DNA of 64,000 nucleotides from Schistosoma mansoni (lineage: Eukaryota; Platyhelminthes; Trematoda; Strigeidida; Schistosomatidae): contig NW_017385989.1 of the NCBI RefSeq assembly GCF_000237925.1, forward strand, positions 1,657,954 to 1,721,953, read 5' to 3'. Numbering within the stretch: the stretch's first letter is position 1; each line of letters opens with the position of its first letter. The notes under the pieces are model-generated. The model was not told the DNA's origin. It was given only the letters and a program-made list of their open reading frames with translations, and searched no databases. Made by a program: the position numbers and the translations under genes. Below are positions 25,801 to 33,599 of this stretch, one piece after another.

Positions 25801-26433
25801 ACAATTATAACGCTTATTTGCATTTAAAGAAGTTAGGTTACTTGGTCCCCATGGGCATGACGGCCAACAACAATCGGTTTCGTCCATCCAGGAACAAGTC
25901 GAGGGACGTTGGCACATAAAATAGGTTCGCGAAAAACAGTACCACCAAGGATATTACGAATAGTTCCATTTGGAGACAGCCACATCTTCTTCAAATTAAA
26001 CTCTGAAGATCACTGGTGAACCGAAATTACAAACCTTTTACACGTTGCTCATCAGGAGTTATGGTTGCACACTTGATCCCCACATTATATTGTTTAATAG
26101 CATGTGCTGCATCAATTGTCACTTGATCATTGGTTCGGTCACGATTGGGAAGTCCCAAGTCAAAATATTTACAATCGACGTCTACGAACGGAAATATAAG
26201 CTACCATTTATCCGATAAATATCATTTTTAGTTACAGTGGACTTGATTTTATCCCAGATTATATGGGTCATTTCATCCCCATCCAAATCAACAACTGGAT
26301 TCGCTACTCTGACTCGCGCATGATGTAGACACCTAACTGCGCCTTGGAGTAAGTGAAAAGAACAAACGACTGGATTACTTTCAGAACTTAATCTAATAGT
26401 CTTCTTAAAATATGACAAATGACGAAACATCAT
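10643..26433 (-). CDS. IDH2: Isocitrate dehydrogenase [NADP], mitochondrial type (8 exons)
   Basis: The enzyme catalyses NADP-dependent oxidative decarboxylation of isocitrate to 2-oxoglutarate. Eight minus-strand exons (26236-26433, 26035-26200, 25842-26002, 21780-21923, 18926-19062, 16634-16785, 12688-12898, 10643-10817) join with consistent phases into 447 codons plus stop; human IDH2 is 452. Visible motifs are the N-terminal [34 protein letters not shown] (Arg169, equivalent to human IDH2 Arg172), the catalytic-region [34 protein letters not shown] and [20 protein letters not shown]. The first residues ([17 protein letters not shown]) are basic and hydroxylated, as expected of a mitochondrial presequence, and the body is closer to IDH2 than to cytosolic IDH1. 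The first two introns are 35 and 32 nt; the others are kilobases long and full of retroposons. The initiator Met is the least certain part: another tiny intron within the first 40 codons is possible. Confidence 0.96.
10875..10975 (+). mobile_element. Hammerhead-type SINE, 3' fragment
   Basis: The fragment holds the terminal part of the SINE (GGTGATCTAGATTCAATT to TCTCCACAGAAAAC) and lies just upstream of a fuller copy at 11035, in the same orientation. The pair may be a decayed dimer. Intronic in IDH2. Confidence 0.6.
11035..11370 (+). mobile_element. Hammerhead-type SINE, full-length copy
   Basis: This is the most complete unit. Its 5' block runs from AACCAGGTCTGTTGAGAGA through TTAGACATTAACACCGTTGG. 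A tRNA-like A-box region follows (CAGTGGTCTATCGGTCAAG), then the B-box (partly decayed), the hammerhead-like core at 11231-11279 with the CCA insertion, and the TCTCCACAGAAAACC end. Stem III and the base before stem I are altered in this copy. Intronic in IDH2. Confidence 0.8.
11705..12203 (+). mobile_element. LTR fossil, family A (solo)
   Basis: It matches 6467-7010 along most of its length (blocks CCCCCTATTCACAGCCACATTT, shortened, and GTGTTCTGGACTTAACTGGC). No internal region lies on either side, so it is a solo LTR. It is old. It lies in the last IDH2 intron. Confidence 0.55.
12205..12285 (+). mobile_element. RTE-like LINE (54849-type family) 3' tail fragment
   Basis: It matches the 3' UTR of the element at 55007-58920 (GGTGTTCATCTTGTTGTGCT, ACTTGGACCGATGCATATAT). 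Only the tail is present, joined to the end of the LTR fossil. Confidence 0.7.
12290..12687. other. Intronic DNA of IDH2
   Basis: AT-rich intron sequence with no recognised element. Confidence 0.6.
12688..12898 (-). CDS. IDH2: IDH2 exon 7 (residues 320-389)
   Basis: This exon encodes [37 protein letters not shown] and [15 protein letters not shown]. Human IDH2 has Ser in place of Cys in NPIACIFAW. The acceptor is TTAAAG and the donor GTGAG. Confidence 0.96.
13165..14045 (+). mobile_element. RTE-like LINE, 5'-truncated, RT C-terminus plus 3' UTR
   Basis: The open frame 13195-13812 reads from [18 protein letters not shown] to DMAQNRS and matches the last third of the element at 55007-58920 with only scattered changes. 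A short deletion removed the MNLHRL part. It ends in CTGACTGACTGACTT. The open frame is a truncated LINE remnant, not a host gene. It lies in an IDH2 intron in the opposite orientation to the gene. Confidence 0.9.
14046..14420. other. Intronic DNA of IDH2
   Basis: Nothing recognised. Confidence 0.5.
14425..14625 (+). mobile_element. Hammerhead-type SINE, 5'-truncated copy
   Basis: The copy begins in the tRNA-like region (GTTAAGCGCTCGCGCACGAG) and has the B-box GGTTCGAATC. Its core at 14496-14544 has the insertion before TTGAGGA, so the first core base is changed. Stem II, GAAA and stem III are kept. Confidence 0.8.
14626..15540. other. Intronic DNA of IDH2
   Basis: AT-rich, no recognised element. 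A short unique-looking stretch before 15540 has no match elsewhere in the window. Confidence 0.5.
15545..15665 (+). mobile_element. AAAT-tailed retroposon, 3' fragment
   Basis: Only the end is present (GACAGTATCACAGCCC, ACAAATCAAGTGA, TTTGTACCAATATTTATG, then an AAT-rich tail). It is a strongly 5'-truncated copy. Confidence 0.7.
15919..16454 (+). mobile_element. AAAT-tailed retroposon, near full-length with TSD
   Basis: This plus-strand copy runs from CTCAAATGCCCTGGTACGG to TTTAAATAAATAAATT. A 9-bp direct repeat TATTTTGCC flanks it (15919-15927 and 16446-16454). Intronic in IDH2. Confidence 0.87.
16634..16785 (-). CDS. IDH2: IDH2 exon 6 (residues 269-319)
   Basis: This exon encodes [20 protein letters not shown], then [20 protein letters not shown] and [10 protein letters not shown]. 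It contains active-site residues of the substrate and metal site. The acceptor is TATTAG; the exon ends in phase 1 (GCTCAGG then GTAATT). Confidence 0.96.
16850..17150 (+). mobile_element. Hammerhead-type SINE, near full-length
   Basis: The copy starts GAACCAGGTCAATTGAGAGA and keeps TTAGACATTAACACCGTTGG, the A-box-like CAGTGGTCTATTGGTTAAG and the B-box-like GGTTCGAAAC. The core (17044-17088) has stem I directly against TTGAGAA, with no CCA insertion. Two conserved core bases are changed, so it is probably inactive. Confidence 0.82.
17151..17790. other. Intronic DNA of IDH2
   Basis: Nothing recognised. Confidence 0.5.
17795..17918 (+). mobile_element. Smα-type hammerhead SINE, strongly decayed
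   Basis: It has the B-box-like GAGTTCGAGTCCC, as in the copy at 60489, and downstream ATATAGGACAGAATG and CTTGGATTCCC. These align with the hammerhead of that copy but have lost most core bases. Confidence 0.5.
17920..18532 (+). mobile_element. RTE-like LINE, second subfamily, 3' end
   Basis: The frame 18001-18273 reads [20 protein letters not shown] and [20 protein letters not shown], similar to but distinct from the 55007 element. The 3' UTR (TGATGTACGTACGTATGAAG) and the tail CTGACTGACTGACTGACC are shared with 51112-51550 and 44405-44500. It is 5' truncated. Confidence 0.85.
18620..18832 (+). mobile_element. Hammerhead-type SINE with the best-preserved core
   Basis: The core is at 18683-18728: GCACTG, CTGAGGA with no insertion, stem II GTCC...GGAA, GAAA, stem III ACGGCCGT, cleavage-site C, CAGTGC. 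All conserved single-stranded core bases are present; the only fault seen is G-A instead of G-C at the base of stem II. It carries the B-box-like TTGTTCGAATC and the tail TCTCCACAAAACC. Confidence 0.85.
18926..19062 (-). CDS. IDH2: IDH2 exon 5 (residues 224-268)
   Basis: This exon encodes [40 protein letters not shown] and QEVYNQ. It ends in phase 2 before a strong GTAAGA donor. An alternative donor 11 nt earlier would break the phase with exon 6. Confidence 0.94.
19225..19768 (+). mobile_element. RTE-like LINE, 5'-truncated 3' end
   Basis: It matches the 55007 element from [11 protein letters not shown] through [20 protein letters not shown] to [11 protein letters not shown] and the 3' UTR. 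It has internal deletions. It ends near the GTAACTGAATGAC tail. Confidence 0.85.
19790..19870 (+). mobile_element. Hammerhead-type SINE tail fragment
   Basis: A short match to the SINE 3' region (CAATTGATTCATGATCTCAAC-like). Weak. Confidence 0.35.
19871..20411. other. Intronic DNA of IDH2
   Basis: Nothing recognised. Confidence 0.5.
20412..21167 (+). repeat. Long inverted duplication, copy 1 (decayed RTE-like RT fragment)
   Basis: This is an almost identical inverted copy of 40547-41303. It includes the same 125-residue out-of-frame open frame. True frames contain decayed RT pieces matching the 55007 element family ([19 protein letters not shown], [31 protein letters not shown], LHQLRWLG). 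Copy 1 stops at 21167, while copy 2 continues with further RT sequence. Confidence 0.9.
21168..21779. other. Intronic DNA of IDH2
   Basis: Nothing recognised. Confidence 0.5.
21780..21923 (-). CDS. IDH2: IDH2 exon 4 (residues 176-223)
   Basis: This exon encodes [20 protein letters not shown] and [18 protein letters not shown]. The acceptor is TTACAAG and the donor GTATGT; both ends are in phase 0. Confidence 0.95.
21924..22775. other. Intronic DNA of IDH2
   Basis: Nothing recognised. Confidence 0.5.
22780..24830 (+). mobile_element. CR1-like LINE fragment, decayed RT, interrupted by another retroposon
   Basis: Pieces of a CR1-clade RT occur in order: [11 protein letters not shown], then [37 protein letters not shown], then after an insertion [12 protein letters not shown], then C-terminal [20 protein letters not shown]. 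Frames are broken many times. The insertion (23205-23717) is an AAAT-tailed retroposon, so the LINE was already in place. Intronic in IDH2. Confidence 0.85.
23205..23717 (-). mobile_element. AAAT-tailed retroposon inserted in a CR1-like LINE
   Basis: A full-length minus-strand copy, from TTTATTTATTTAAACAC to GCATTTGGGGGC. It splits the CR1-like RT between the SCLTNLLVA motif and the LSKAFDK motif. No clear target-site duplication was found. Confidence 0.87.
24831..25841. other. Intronic DNA of IDH2
   Basis: No element recognised. Purine-rich stretch at about 25550-25700. Confidence 0.5.
25842..26002 (-). CDS. IDH2: IDH2 exon 3 (residues 122-175)
   Basis: This exon encodes [40 protein letters not shown] and [14 protein letters not shown]. 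It is bounded upstream by a 32-nt intron (26003-26034) and downstream by a GTAACC donor. Confidence 0.97.
26035..26200 (-). CDS. IDH2: IDH2 exon 2 (residues 67-121)
   Basis: This exon encodes [40 protein letters not shown] and [15 protein letters not shown]. It is flanked by micro-introns of 35 nt (26201-26235) and 32 nt (26003-26034). Confidence 0.97.
26236..26433 (-). CDS. IDH2: IDH2 exon 1 (residues 1-66)
   Basis: This exon encodes a basic presequence and [27 protein letters not shown]. The Met at 26433 was chosen because it gives a length close to human IDH2 and a plausible mitochondrial targeting peptide. The sequence between residues 18 and 38 is not conserved in other IDHs and could hide a micro-intron. 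Confidence 0.85.
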
Positions 26434-26539
26434 ACAGTCAGGGTTTTCGAAAATCCGCTAATTCGCCTAACGTAACTCTTGTTGATGAATTCAAACAACA
26501 AATTTCACATTAGTGTAGTGAGGTTAGAAGGCCTATGAC

Positions 26540-28925
26540 CTATGTTATTCTTTTTCTAGTAAGTTTCTGAGTGTGTCTTGTCGTTTCTTGAATGAGGAAA
26601 TTGAAGATGATGACACCACTGCCTCGGGCAACAGGTTCCAAGAATTAATGACTCAGACAAGAAAAATGAGGACATATCAAGTGCAAATTTATCACTAAGC
26701 AATTTGAAAACTGCAATCAAGTAACATCTAGTTCTTTGATATGACAACATGAATAGTTTTAGCTTAGCCAGTCGAGCATCACACGAGAGCTTCGCTATTC
26801 CGAGAATCAGCTTAGTTACTGTTCTCTGAACCTTTTCAAAAAGCTCACTGTCTTTTTCTAGGAATAGGCTGGCCGCTCCTATGCAGTACTGAGGCTTAGG
26901 AAACGCGAATACGATGTACAAAGTCGGAAAAGTTATAGCGTCGACATGACTAAAGGCCCTACGCATTGATCATAAGGTTCTAAGACCTTTGACGGTTATC
27001 GCATGGCAGAGTACAGTAGTTTTAAAGTCTTGGATAACGATGATTCCCAAGTCACTGTGTTTCTGGACAACAGGTAGCTCAATGTTACTCATTACGTATG
27101 TATCCGTACCTTGATGACCAATATGCATCACGATGTATTTGGAAGCACTTATCAATAAATTCTAATTTTTAGACCACTCAGATAATTTCTTCCGGTCATT
27201 TTTAAGCTCCAAACTGTCACCTTTATTGTTCACCACTCTCTACATCTCAACATCGTCAGTATATAAAAAGACCGATGATGATAGGAGGCTAGGAAGATCA
27301 TTTACATACAAGAGGAACAACGCTGACCCTAACACTGTATTCCAAGGCACTCCGCTAAGCACAGTTTTACAGCTAGACATCTTGGAGTTCACCTGTACTC
27401 TTTGTTGGTGTCCAATTAGGAATTCTTTTATCCATATCAATAGATGGTCTCCGACCCTGACTTTTCTTAAATTATATAACATTCGATTGTGAGAAACTTG
27501 GTCAAAAGCTTTGCTGAAGTCAATGTGGGCTAAGTCTACAGGTAACTTTTGGTCCTTAAGAGCGCACCAGATTTCATGAGCTACTAATGAGTTGATGAGA
27601 CATGAATAACCTATCCTAAAGCCATGATGCTTCCGTCACAGCTACAATGAGTGGCCTTAATTTGTACATTAGTACCCCTAGTTCATAGAATTTATGTCTT
27701 AGACTGCGAGCGTTGGCATATAAAACTCCTAGGGAGAACAAACTATCCACACAGGCCTTGGTAGCATTCGCTTCAAGGTCTGACTATTCGGAAACCCACT
27801 AATCGGAGATTATCCTCACCGTTTTGTCGACGGGTTTCTAGTTCAGCTAGTGCCGTCTTCCTTTTTATTCTATCTTCAAGAGATATATCAGGTCTTACTC
27901 GAATATCAGAATTGTCGTGACTACGAGCGCTGTGTGCCTACAGTAAGCCACATAGAATTTGGTAGTTTGCTGAAGATATGGTCAACATAGATTTCGTCCT
28001 CATATTTCTTGGTGCGTATACAAGACAACCGCCACCCTTCTTGGTGACTCGATCACAGCGAAAGAGCTCATAACTGTCTATTTGAAGGTATGAGTCTGTG
28101 ACATCGGAGGACAAACAAATTTCCGTTATCAAAGCAAGTGAAGGGCTGTTTAAAAGTAACAGGGTGCATAGATGAGTCATCTTATTTTGAACAGATCGAG
28201 CACTGATTAATATAAGTTTCAGGTGAGGTGGACGTTTGTCTAATAAAAAGGTGTGATGTAAAACCAGTGGATTGTCTGTTTTTTCATGAGGAGAAGGGGA
28301 AGAGGTATGAGTAGTGGCTCTATATTCATTTCGTTTGGTTTATTACCAATATGGCTAATAGAAGAAAGGTAGTCGGAGGGCAGTTTGGCGAAAGACTTAT
28401 GTTTAGGAATGACAGGTGGGGTCCAGTGGGTTGAATGGATAGGTAGAGTATTTGAGGAATGGTCAGGAGGTTCGGTCAAGGAGACTTCAAGACTAGGAAC
28501 AGTTATCGGTGGAGAGCAAGATGTGTCACGTCCTATTAGGTCGGAGTATATAAAGGATGGTCTCGAAATGGTGGGACTGTCGCCCTCCACATTTGGAGGC
28601 CCCATAGTAGCACTGTCGAGGGGGAGAGGGATAAAGAGAATGAGGTGGTGTATATGTCGAATCAGGGAGGATCAAAGAGTTGTATAGTGTAACTTGACTT
28701 TGATAGTATCTAGAATCACTAAGTGGGTGCCCGCTTTGCAGGTCAGCCGCATTGTCTAAAACCTGCTCACAACATGTGACGTCTTTGGGTGAGCAGCCGA
28801 ATGTTGTCGACTCAAACAGTTTGTGACTGGTTTTATTTATGTCTGTAATCGAGATGCACTGTGGTGTCATGTCTTGCCCAAATACATGGTGCACGTCTAG
28901 TGTAGCTGTTAGAGGATCAGAGTAA
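26540..28925 (-). mobile_element. CR1-like LINE, decayed, minus strand
   Basis: In 5'-to-3' order on the minus strand there are an unidentified 5' part (28240-28894), an endonuclease piece (ITEICLSSDVTDSYLQIDSY, KKGGGCLVYA), RT pieces (LSGVPWNTVLGSALFLLYVN, YTDDVEM) and the C-terminal region (KVQRTVTKLILGIAKLS, YQRTRCYLIAVFKLL). The frames are broken repeatedly. It starts just upstream of IDH2 exon 1 on the same strand, so IDH2 promoter DNA is compressed between 26434 and the LINE. Confidence 0.85.
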
Positions 28926-28954
28926 CAGCAACACTCGGTTGAAAATGTTTCCTG

Positions 28955-29700
28955 GTACTAACAACAGTGTGATTCCTCTGTAGTTCTCACATTTGCTTAG
29001 ATCTTCTTTCTTTGGTATCGTGATGAGATTTTTTTCTCTCCAGTCCGTTGTCACTTGTTCTTCCTCCCGAATATTCCTGAGTAGAACATGGAAAATGTTT
29101 GCAGTTACTTCTATATCTAACTTCAGTGCTTCAGCTAGTATATTAACAGTTCCTGCTGCTGTCTCGCCACTCTTGATTTATTTGATAGCCATCTTGATTT
29201 CCTCGATCGCTGGTGGAGTGACATCAATAGGAAGGTCTGTGTGTGCTGCTTCGATGTCCGGTGGATTCAGCGGAGCTGGCCTATTCAAGAGTTCTTCAAA
29301 GTGTTCTACTCATCTCTTCCTCTGTTATTGGCTCTCTGTGATTGGCTTGCCTTCTTTGTTCTTGACCGGTCTCCCTGGCTTACTATGTTTCCCTACCTGT
29401 TTCCTCGTTGTATCATATAGTTATCTCACATTTTCTTCTCTTGCAGCTTTATCCGCCGTCGTTGCTAGTACTCCTATGTATTTCTGCTTGTCGGCTTTAA
29501 TGCTTTTCTTCACTTGTCTGTTTGCTTCTGCGTAGTCTGCTTGTGCCTTGACTTTCTCTGCTCGTGTTTGGCTGTTGTTAATTGCTGTCTTCTTATTTTT
29601 CTTTTCTTGAATCTTGCCTAGGATTTCGAAAGAGATCCATTCTTTATGATGATATCCTTCCCATCCTTTCATATGGCGACTGCCACTCTTGAAGCATTTC
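28955..29700 (-). mobile_element. RTE-like (SR2-type) LINE, EN-RT linker and RT start
   Basis: The minus strand reads EWISFEILGKIQEKKNKKTA, RAEKVKAQADYAEANRQVKK, KAAREENVR, and further down IPKKEDLSKCENYRGI. These belong to the linker and the first RT motifs of the same family as 32281-33410. It abuts the CR1-like fragment. Confidence 0.8.
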
Positions 29701-30369
29701 ATGTTAACAGACGTCGGTTACCAACTGAACTCCACATGCATTTGGATAGGCCATATGATACACGGACCAAGCAGGAAAGCAAGATAAAGCTGACTATTCC
29801 ACTTGTGGACTGTCAAAATCATGGAAAAACGTGGACGGAACAGGGGTTGTCAACTCCGAAAATCGTGTGTAGGTTGGTTGCTTGTCCATTCGCATAAGGC
29901 CCATTCAGACAAACAGGAGCAGGAAGCTCACGTGCTTTAAATTGAAAGCATTAACTGCCCATATATGAACACCGTGAGTTCACCTAACAAAAAAGATGAG
30001 TTGGGTGACCTCAGTATTGATAATAATTATAGTCTGATAGGAATATATAAAACAGAAAACGGGAATGAGGGGTGGAGTTGCCTGTTCAGAGTTAAGATAA
30101 ACAATTTTTGAACAACAACATGCATTTCCCGACCAGTTGCTGCCGCCTTCTTTTACATTTGTCTTCCAGTCTGTCAACATCTGGCAGATCCTTATTATTC
30201 TTCTGGCAATTTTTCGCGCACGGCAATATCACTCTATTTAGTATCGAACCAACGTCACGTTGATTCTGGTGGGAGAGCAGTATAATGATATTGATTCCTA
30301 ACCGCACGATGTTTGAAGCCTAGCATATAATTACTGAAAAGATTTACTTTCGACATGTAAAACTTTGAC
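29701..30369. other. Unclassified stretch in the LINE graveyard
   Basis: Probably more LINE debris, but no motif was recognised. Confidence 0.4.
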
Positions 30370-32267
30370 AAGGTCAGAAATGGTGAGTGTGGGAACAACT
30401 GATTGGTATGGCACGGCTCGGCTTTTCAGGTGTGGCCATTCTGTAACTTAACTCTATTCACATCAAATATATTGTTCTATCCCTAGCCCAAATGTGTTCT
30501 TCAAAAGTGTTAGATGTTATTTTACTGATTTTAACGTAGGACGAGTCAGTATAGATAATGATACGAATTCCACATAGGGTCTTATAGATTAAGCGGTCAT
30601 ACCATGACAAATCTACAACTTTGGGGTTGGATCTACCATTATAGTAGTACTAATACCGAAGTGGACCATAATTCTACAAACACGTCTCCTTGTCCAGTTA
30701 TGGTCCATTCTACTATACTGAGGAAAGCAGCTCTAATCTTGACTACACCGCCTGGCGTGATGTTCCCACATCCGCTAAGCTGAGGCACGTCACCAGAAAT
30801 TCGGAAGCCGGCTCACAATAACCTAATTTTCAAAGGAGGTTGTCGCAGCGAACCTTCAAGCTATAGGCCGTTAACATTCCTCTCAATACCGTCAAAAACT
30901 ATGGAGTCCCTGATGTGGGATGGTCTGTGTGACTACTTACTAAATATAAACTGCCATCCACACCAACGTCACGATTCCGGAAAAGGTTACTCTTGTATAA
31001 ACAACTTGCTGACCTCAGTGGACAGATGGACAACCATCCTTGATCGCAAGTGGGAGGTCATTATCATAAACCTAGACTTCTTATAGGCTTTCAGTAGGGC
31101 CAATCATATATACCTCATCATTAAGCTCAAACCGTTAGATATCAAGTCACCAGTTATTGACTGACTTCAAATCCAAATAATTAACTTTTTAAGGTTAAGG
31201 TTAACTTCCCTTTTACTCAGTCTATGGAGTGTCCTAGTGAGGTCCTCTAGGGTTCAGTATTAGGGCCTCTTTTCTTAATTTACATAAACGGCTTACCACA
31301 GCAGGTATTGTCAGATTTATTACATTTCGCTGATGATGTGAAATTCTAGAGAGACGTTGGCAACCAAGAAGATAGACTGGCACTTCGGGGGGATCTGATT
31401 GGATTATGCATTTGGGCGAACAACAACGGATTTACATTTAAAACTCCAAAGTTCAAAGCAGTCCATCTCAGTCATGTTGAACACCATGCACGGAACTTAG
31501 TAAGCTCCCCACTAGAGGTTTCACTAGTTGTAAAGAATCTAGGAGTGTTGGTACCCTATGATCTGAAGTCTTGTATTGGCTGCAACAAAAACGCCTCTAG
31601 AGCAAACCATGAACTTGTAACGTTGAAACGCATTTTCAGCCAGTTTGCCAGCAGAAATTCGCACCCAATCTTCAACAGTTTTATTCGACCCCGTTTTGAG
31701 TATTGAAACATAGTGTTTCCTCCTTCATTCCAAAACGATAAGGATTGACTGAAGCGTGTCCGGGGGAGAAACACGAAATTAGTTTGGGGACTTAAATTTA
31801 AGTCTTATGACGAGCACTTCTAATCACTGAACCTTTACCCATCAGACTACGGGCGTCTTAAAGGTGACCTGATAACTCACAGTATTCTTAACACTTCAGC
31901 GCACCTCCTAACCATTTGCCTAAGTTTAGTCTTAGCACGAATCTTGAGAGCAACACCCACGAACTGGAGACACAACACAACAGAACGGACTGTAGGCACA
32001 CGTCCTACTTCCTAAGAGTAATCGAATGCTGGCTGAAGTAGTCCAATCGACTACACAGGAATACATCAAGAGGAAACTTGACATATTCTCAAGGACTAAG
32101 GAAAGTGTCTCTCTATAATTTATTAATTCGTTTTTTACTTTTATAGTTGAACATACCTAGGTTCTTACCTGAGGGCATTAGTGGTCCACTGCTACTATAT
32201 TCGGAGGCCCGTTATGCGATAGATTCTTCTATTCCGTTCAGGACCATTTAAACTATTTGAAAACACT
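30370..32267 (+). mobile_element. CR1-like LINE, decayed, plus strand
   Basis: RT motifs appear in order: SYRPLTFLSIPSKTMESLM, KGYSCINNLLTSVDRW, VLGPLFLIYINGLPQQ, then LLHFADDVKF (the FADD catalytic motif), and RPRFEY further down. Many breaks. The left limit is approximate. Confidence 0.75.
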
Positions 32268-33423
32268 GTGCTGTAACGGGTTTGAATGATTTTTTCTGGT
32301 TAGCGCTTTTTAGCGAGTTGATTTTCTACGGGATGGGGTCGCTAACCCCATGCCCAACCCACCTCCTTTACCCGGGCTTGGGACCGGCAGTAACCCCCAG
32401 AGGAGCTACAGGCGGAGTTCCTATGATGGACTAAACTGCCAAGTCGTCCACGGAGGACAACTCACCGACTGGTTTGTAGTAAAGACCGGTGTTGGACAAG
32501 GTTGCTTACTCTCACCCTTTCTCTTTCTCCTAGTGATCGACTGGATCATGAAGACGTCAACATCTGGAGGAAATCACGGGATACAGTGGACAGGCAGGAT
32601 GCAGCTTGACGATTTAGACTTCGCAGATGATCTGGCTCTATCACAAACGCAACAACAAATGCAGGAGAAAACGACCAGTGTATCATCAGCCTCAGCAGCA
32701 GTAGGTCTCAATATAAACAAAGGGAAAAGCAAGATTCCCCGATACAATACAATATGCACCAATCCAATTACACTTGACGGAGAAGCTTTGGAGGATGTGG
32801 AAACCTTTACATATCTGGGCAGCATCATTGATGAACACGGTGGATCTGATGCAGATGTGAGGGCGAGGATCGGCTAAGCAAGAGCAGCATACCTACAGCT
32901 GAAAAACATCTGGAGCTCAAAACAATTGTCAACCAACACCAAGGTTAGAATTTTCAATACAAATGTCAAGACAGTTCTACTGTATGGGGCGGAGACGTGG
33001 AGAACTACGAAAGCCATTATCCAGAAGATACAAGTGTTTATTAACAGTTGTCTACGCAAGATATTTCGGATCAGATGGCCGGACACTATCAGCAACATTC
33101 TACTGTGAGAGAGAACAAACCAGATTCCAGCAGAGGAAGAAATCAGGAAGAAGCTCTGGAAGTGGATTGGGCACACTTTGAGGAAATCACCCAATTGCGT
33201 CACAAGACAAGCCCTCACATGGAATCCTGAAGGTCAAAGGAGAAGAGGAAGACCAAAGAACACATTACGCCGAGAAATAGAGACAGACATGAGAAGAATG
33301 AACAAGAACTGGATAGAACTAGAAAAGAAGGCCCAGGACAGAGTGGGTTGGAGAAGGCTGGTCGGCGGCCTATGCTCCATTGGGAGTAACAGGCGTAAGT
33401 AAGTAAGTAAGTGCTGTAACGGG
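32268..33423 (+). mobile_element. RTE-like (SR2-type) LINE, internally deleted, with 13-bp TSD
   Basis: The element body is 32281-33410, flanked by GTGCTGTAACGGG at 32268-32280 and 33411-33423. It starts with an apparent 5' UTR (GGGATGGGGTCGCTAACCCC) that runs straight into the middle of the RT (NCQVVHGGQLTDWF, GCLLSPFLFLLVIDWIMKTS, LDFADDLALSQ). It then continues to the C-terminal [28 protein letters not shown] and a GTAAGTAAGTAAG tail. The endonuclease and N-terminal RT are missing, as is one frame near 32876. It is a non-autonomous deletion derivative that retains both ends. Confidence 0.88.
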
Positions 33424-33599
33424 ATAGCTGCTGATTGCAGTAATTCTATCAACAGAGAACCAGCATAACCTATATATGCTCAAGACATGTAAACCTCCAA
33501 ATAACTATCGAATTCACTAGAAATAGTGTGACTGAATGGATAAGATATTAACATTCGACGACAATGAAGATATGTAGTTGTACACAAAGGTTAGGAAGT

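Noticed and set aside
10643-26433. Cytosolic IDH1 as the identity of the isocitrate dehydrogenase
   Set aside because: The basic N-terminal extension and body motifs such as [24 protein letters not shown] and TVESG follow the mitochondrial IDH2 pattern.
28993-29535. A 180-codon plus-strand frame rich in Ser and Leu
   Set aside because: The minus strand of the same region encodes RTE-like linker and RT motifs (KIQEKKNKKTA, LSKCENYRGI), so the plus-strand frame is its shadow.
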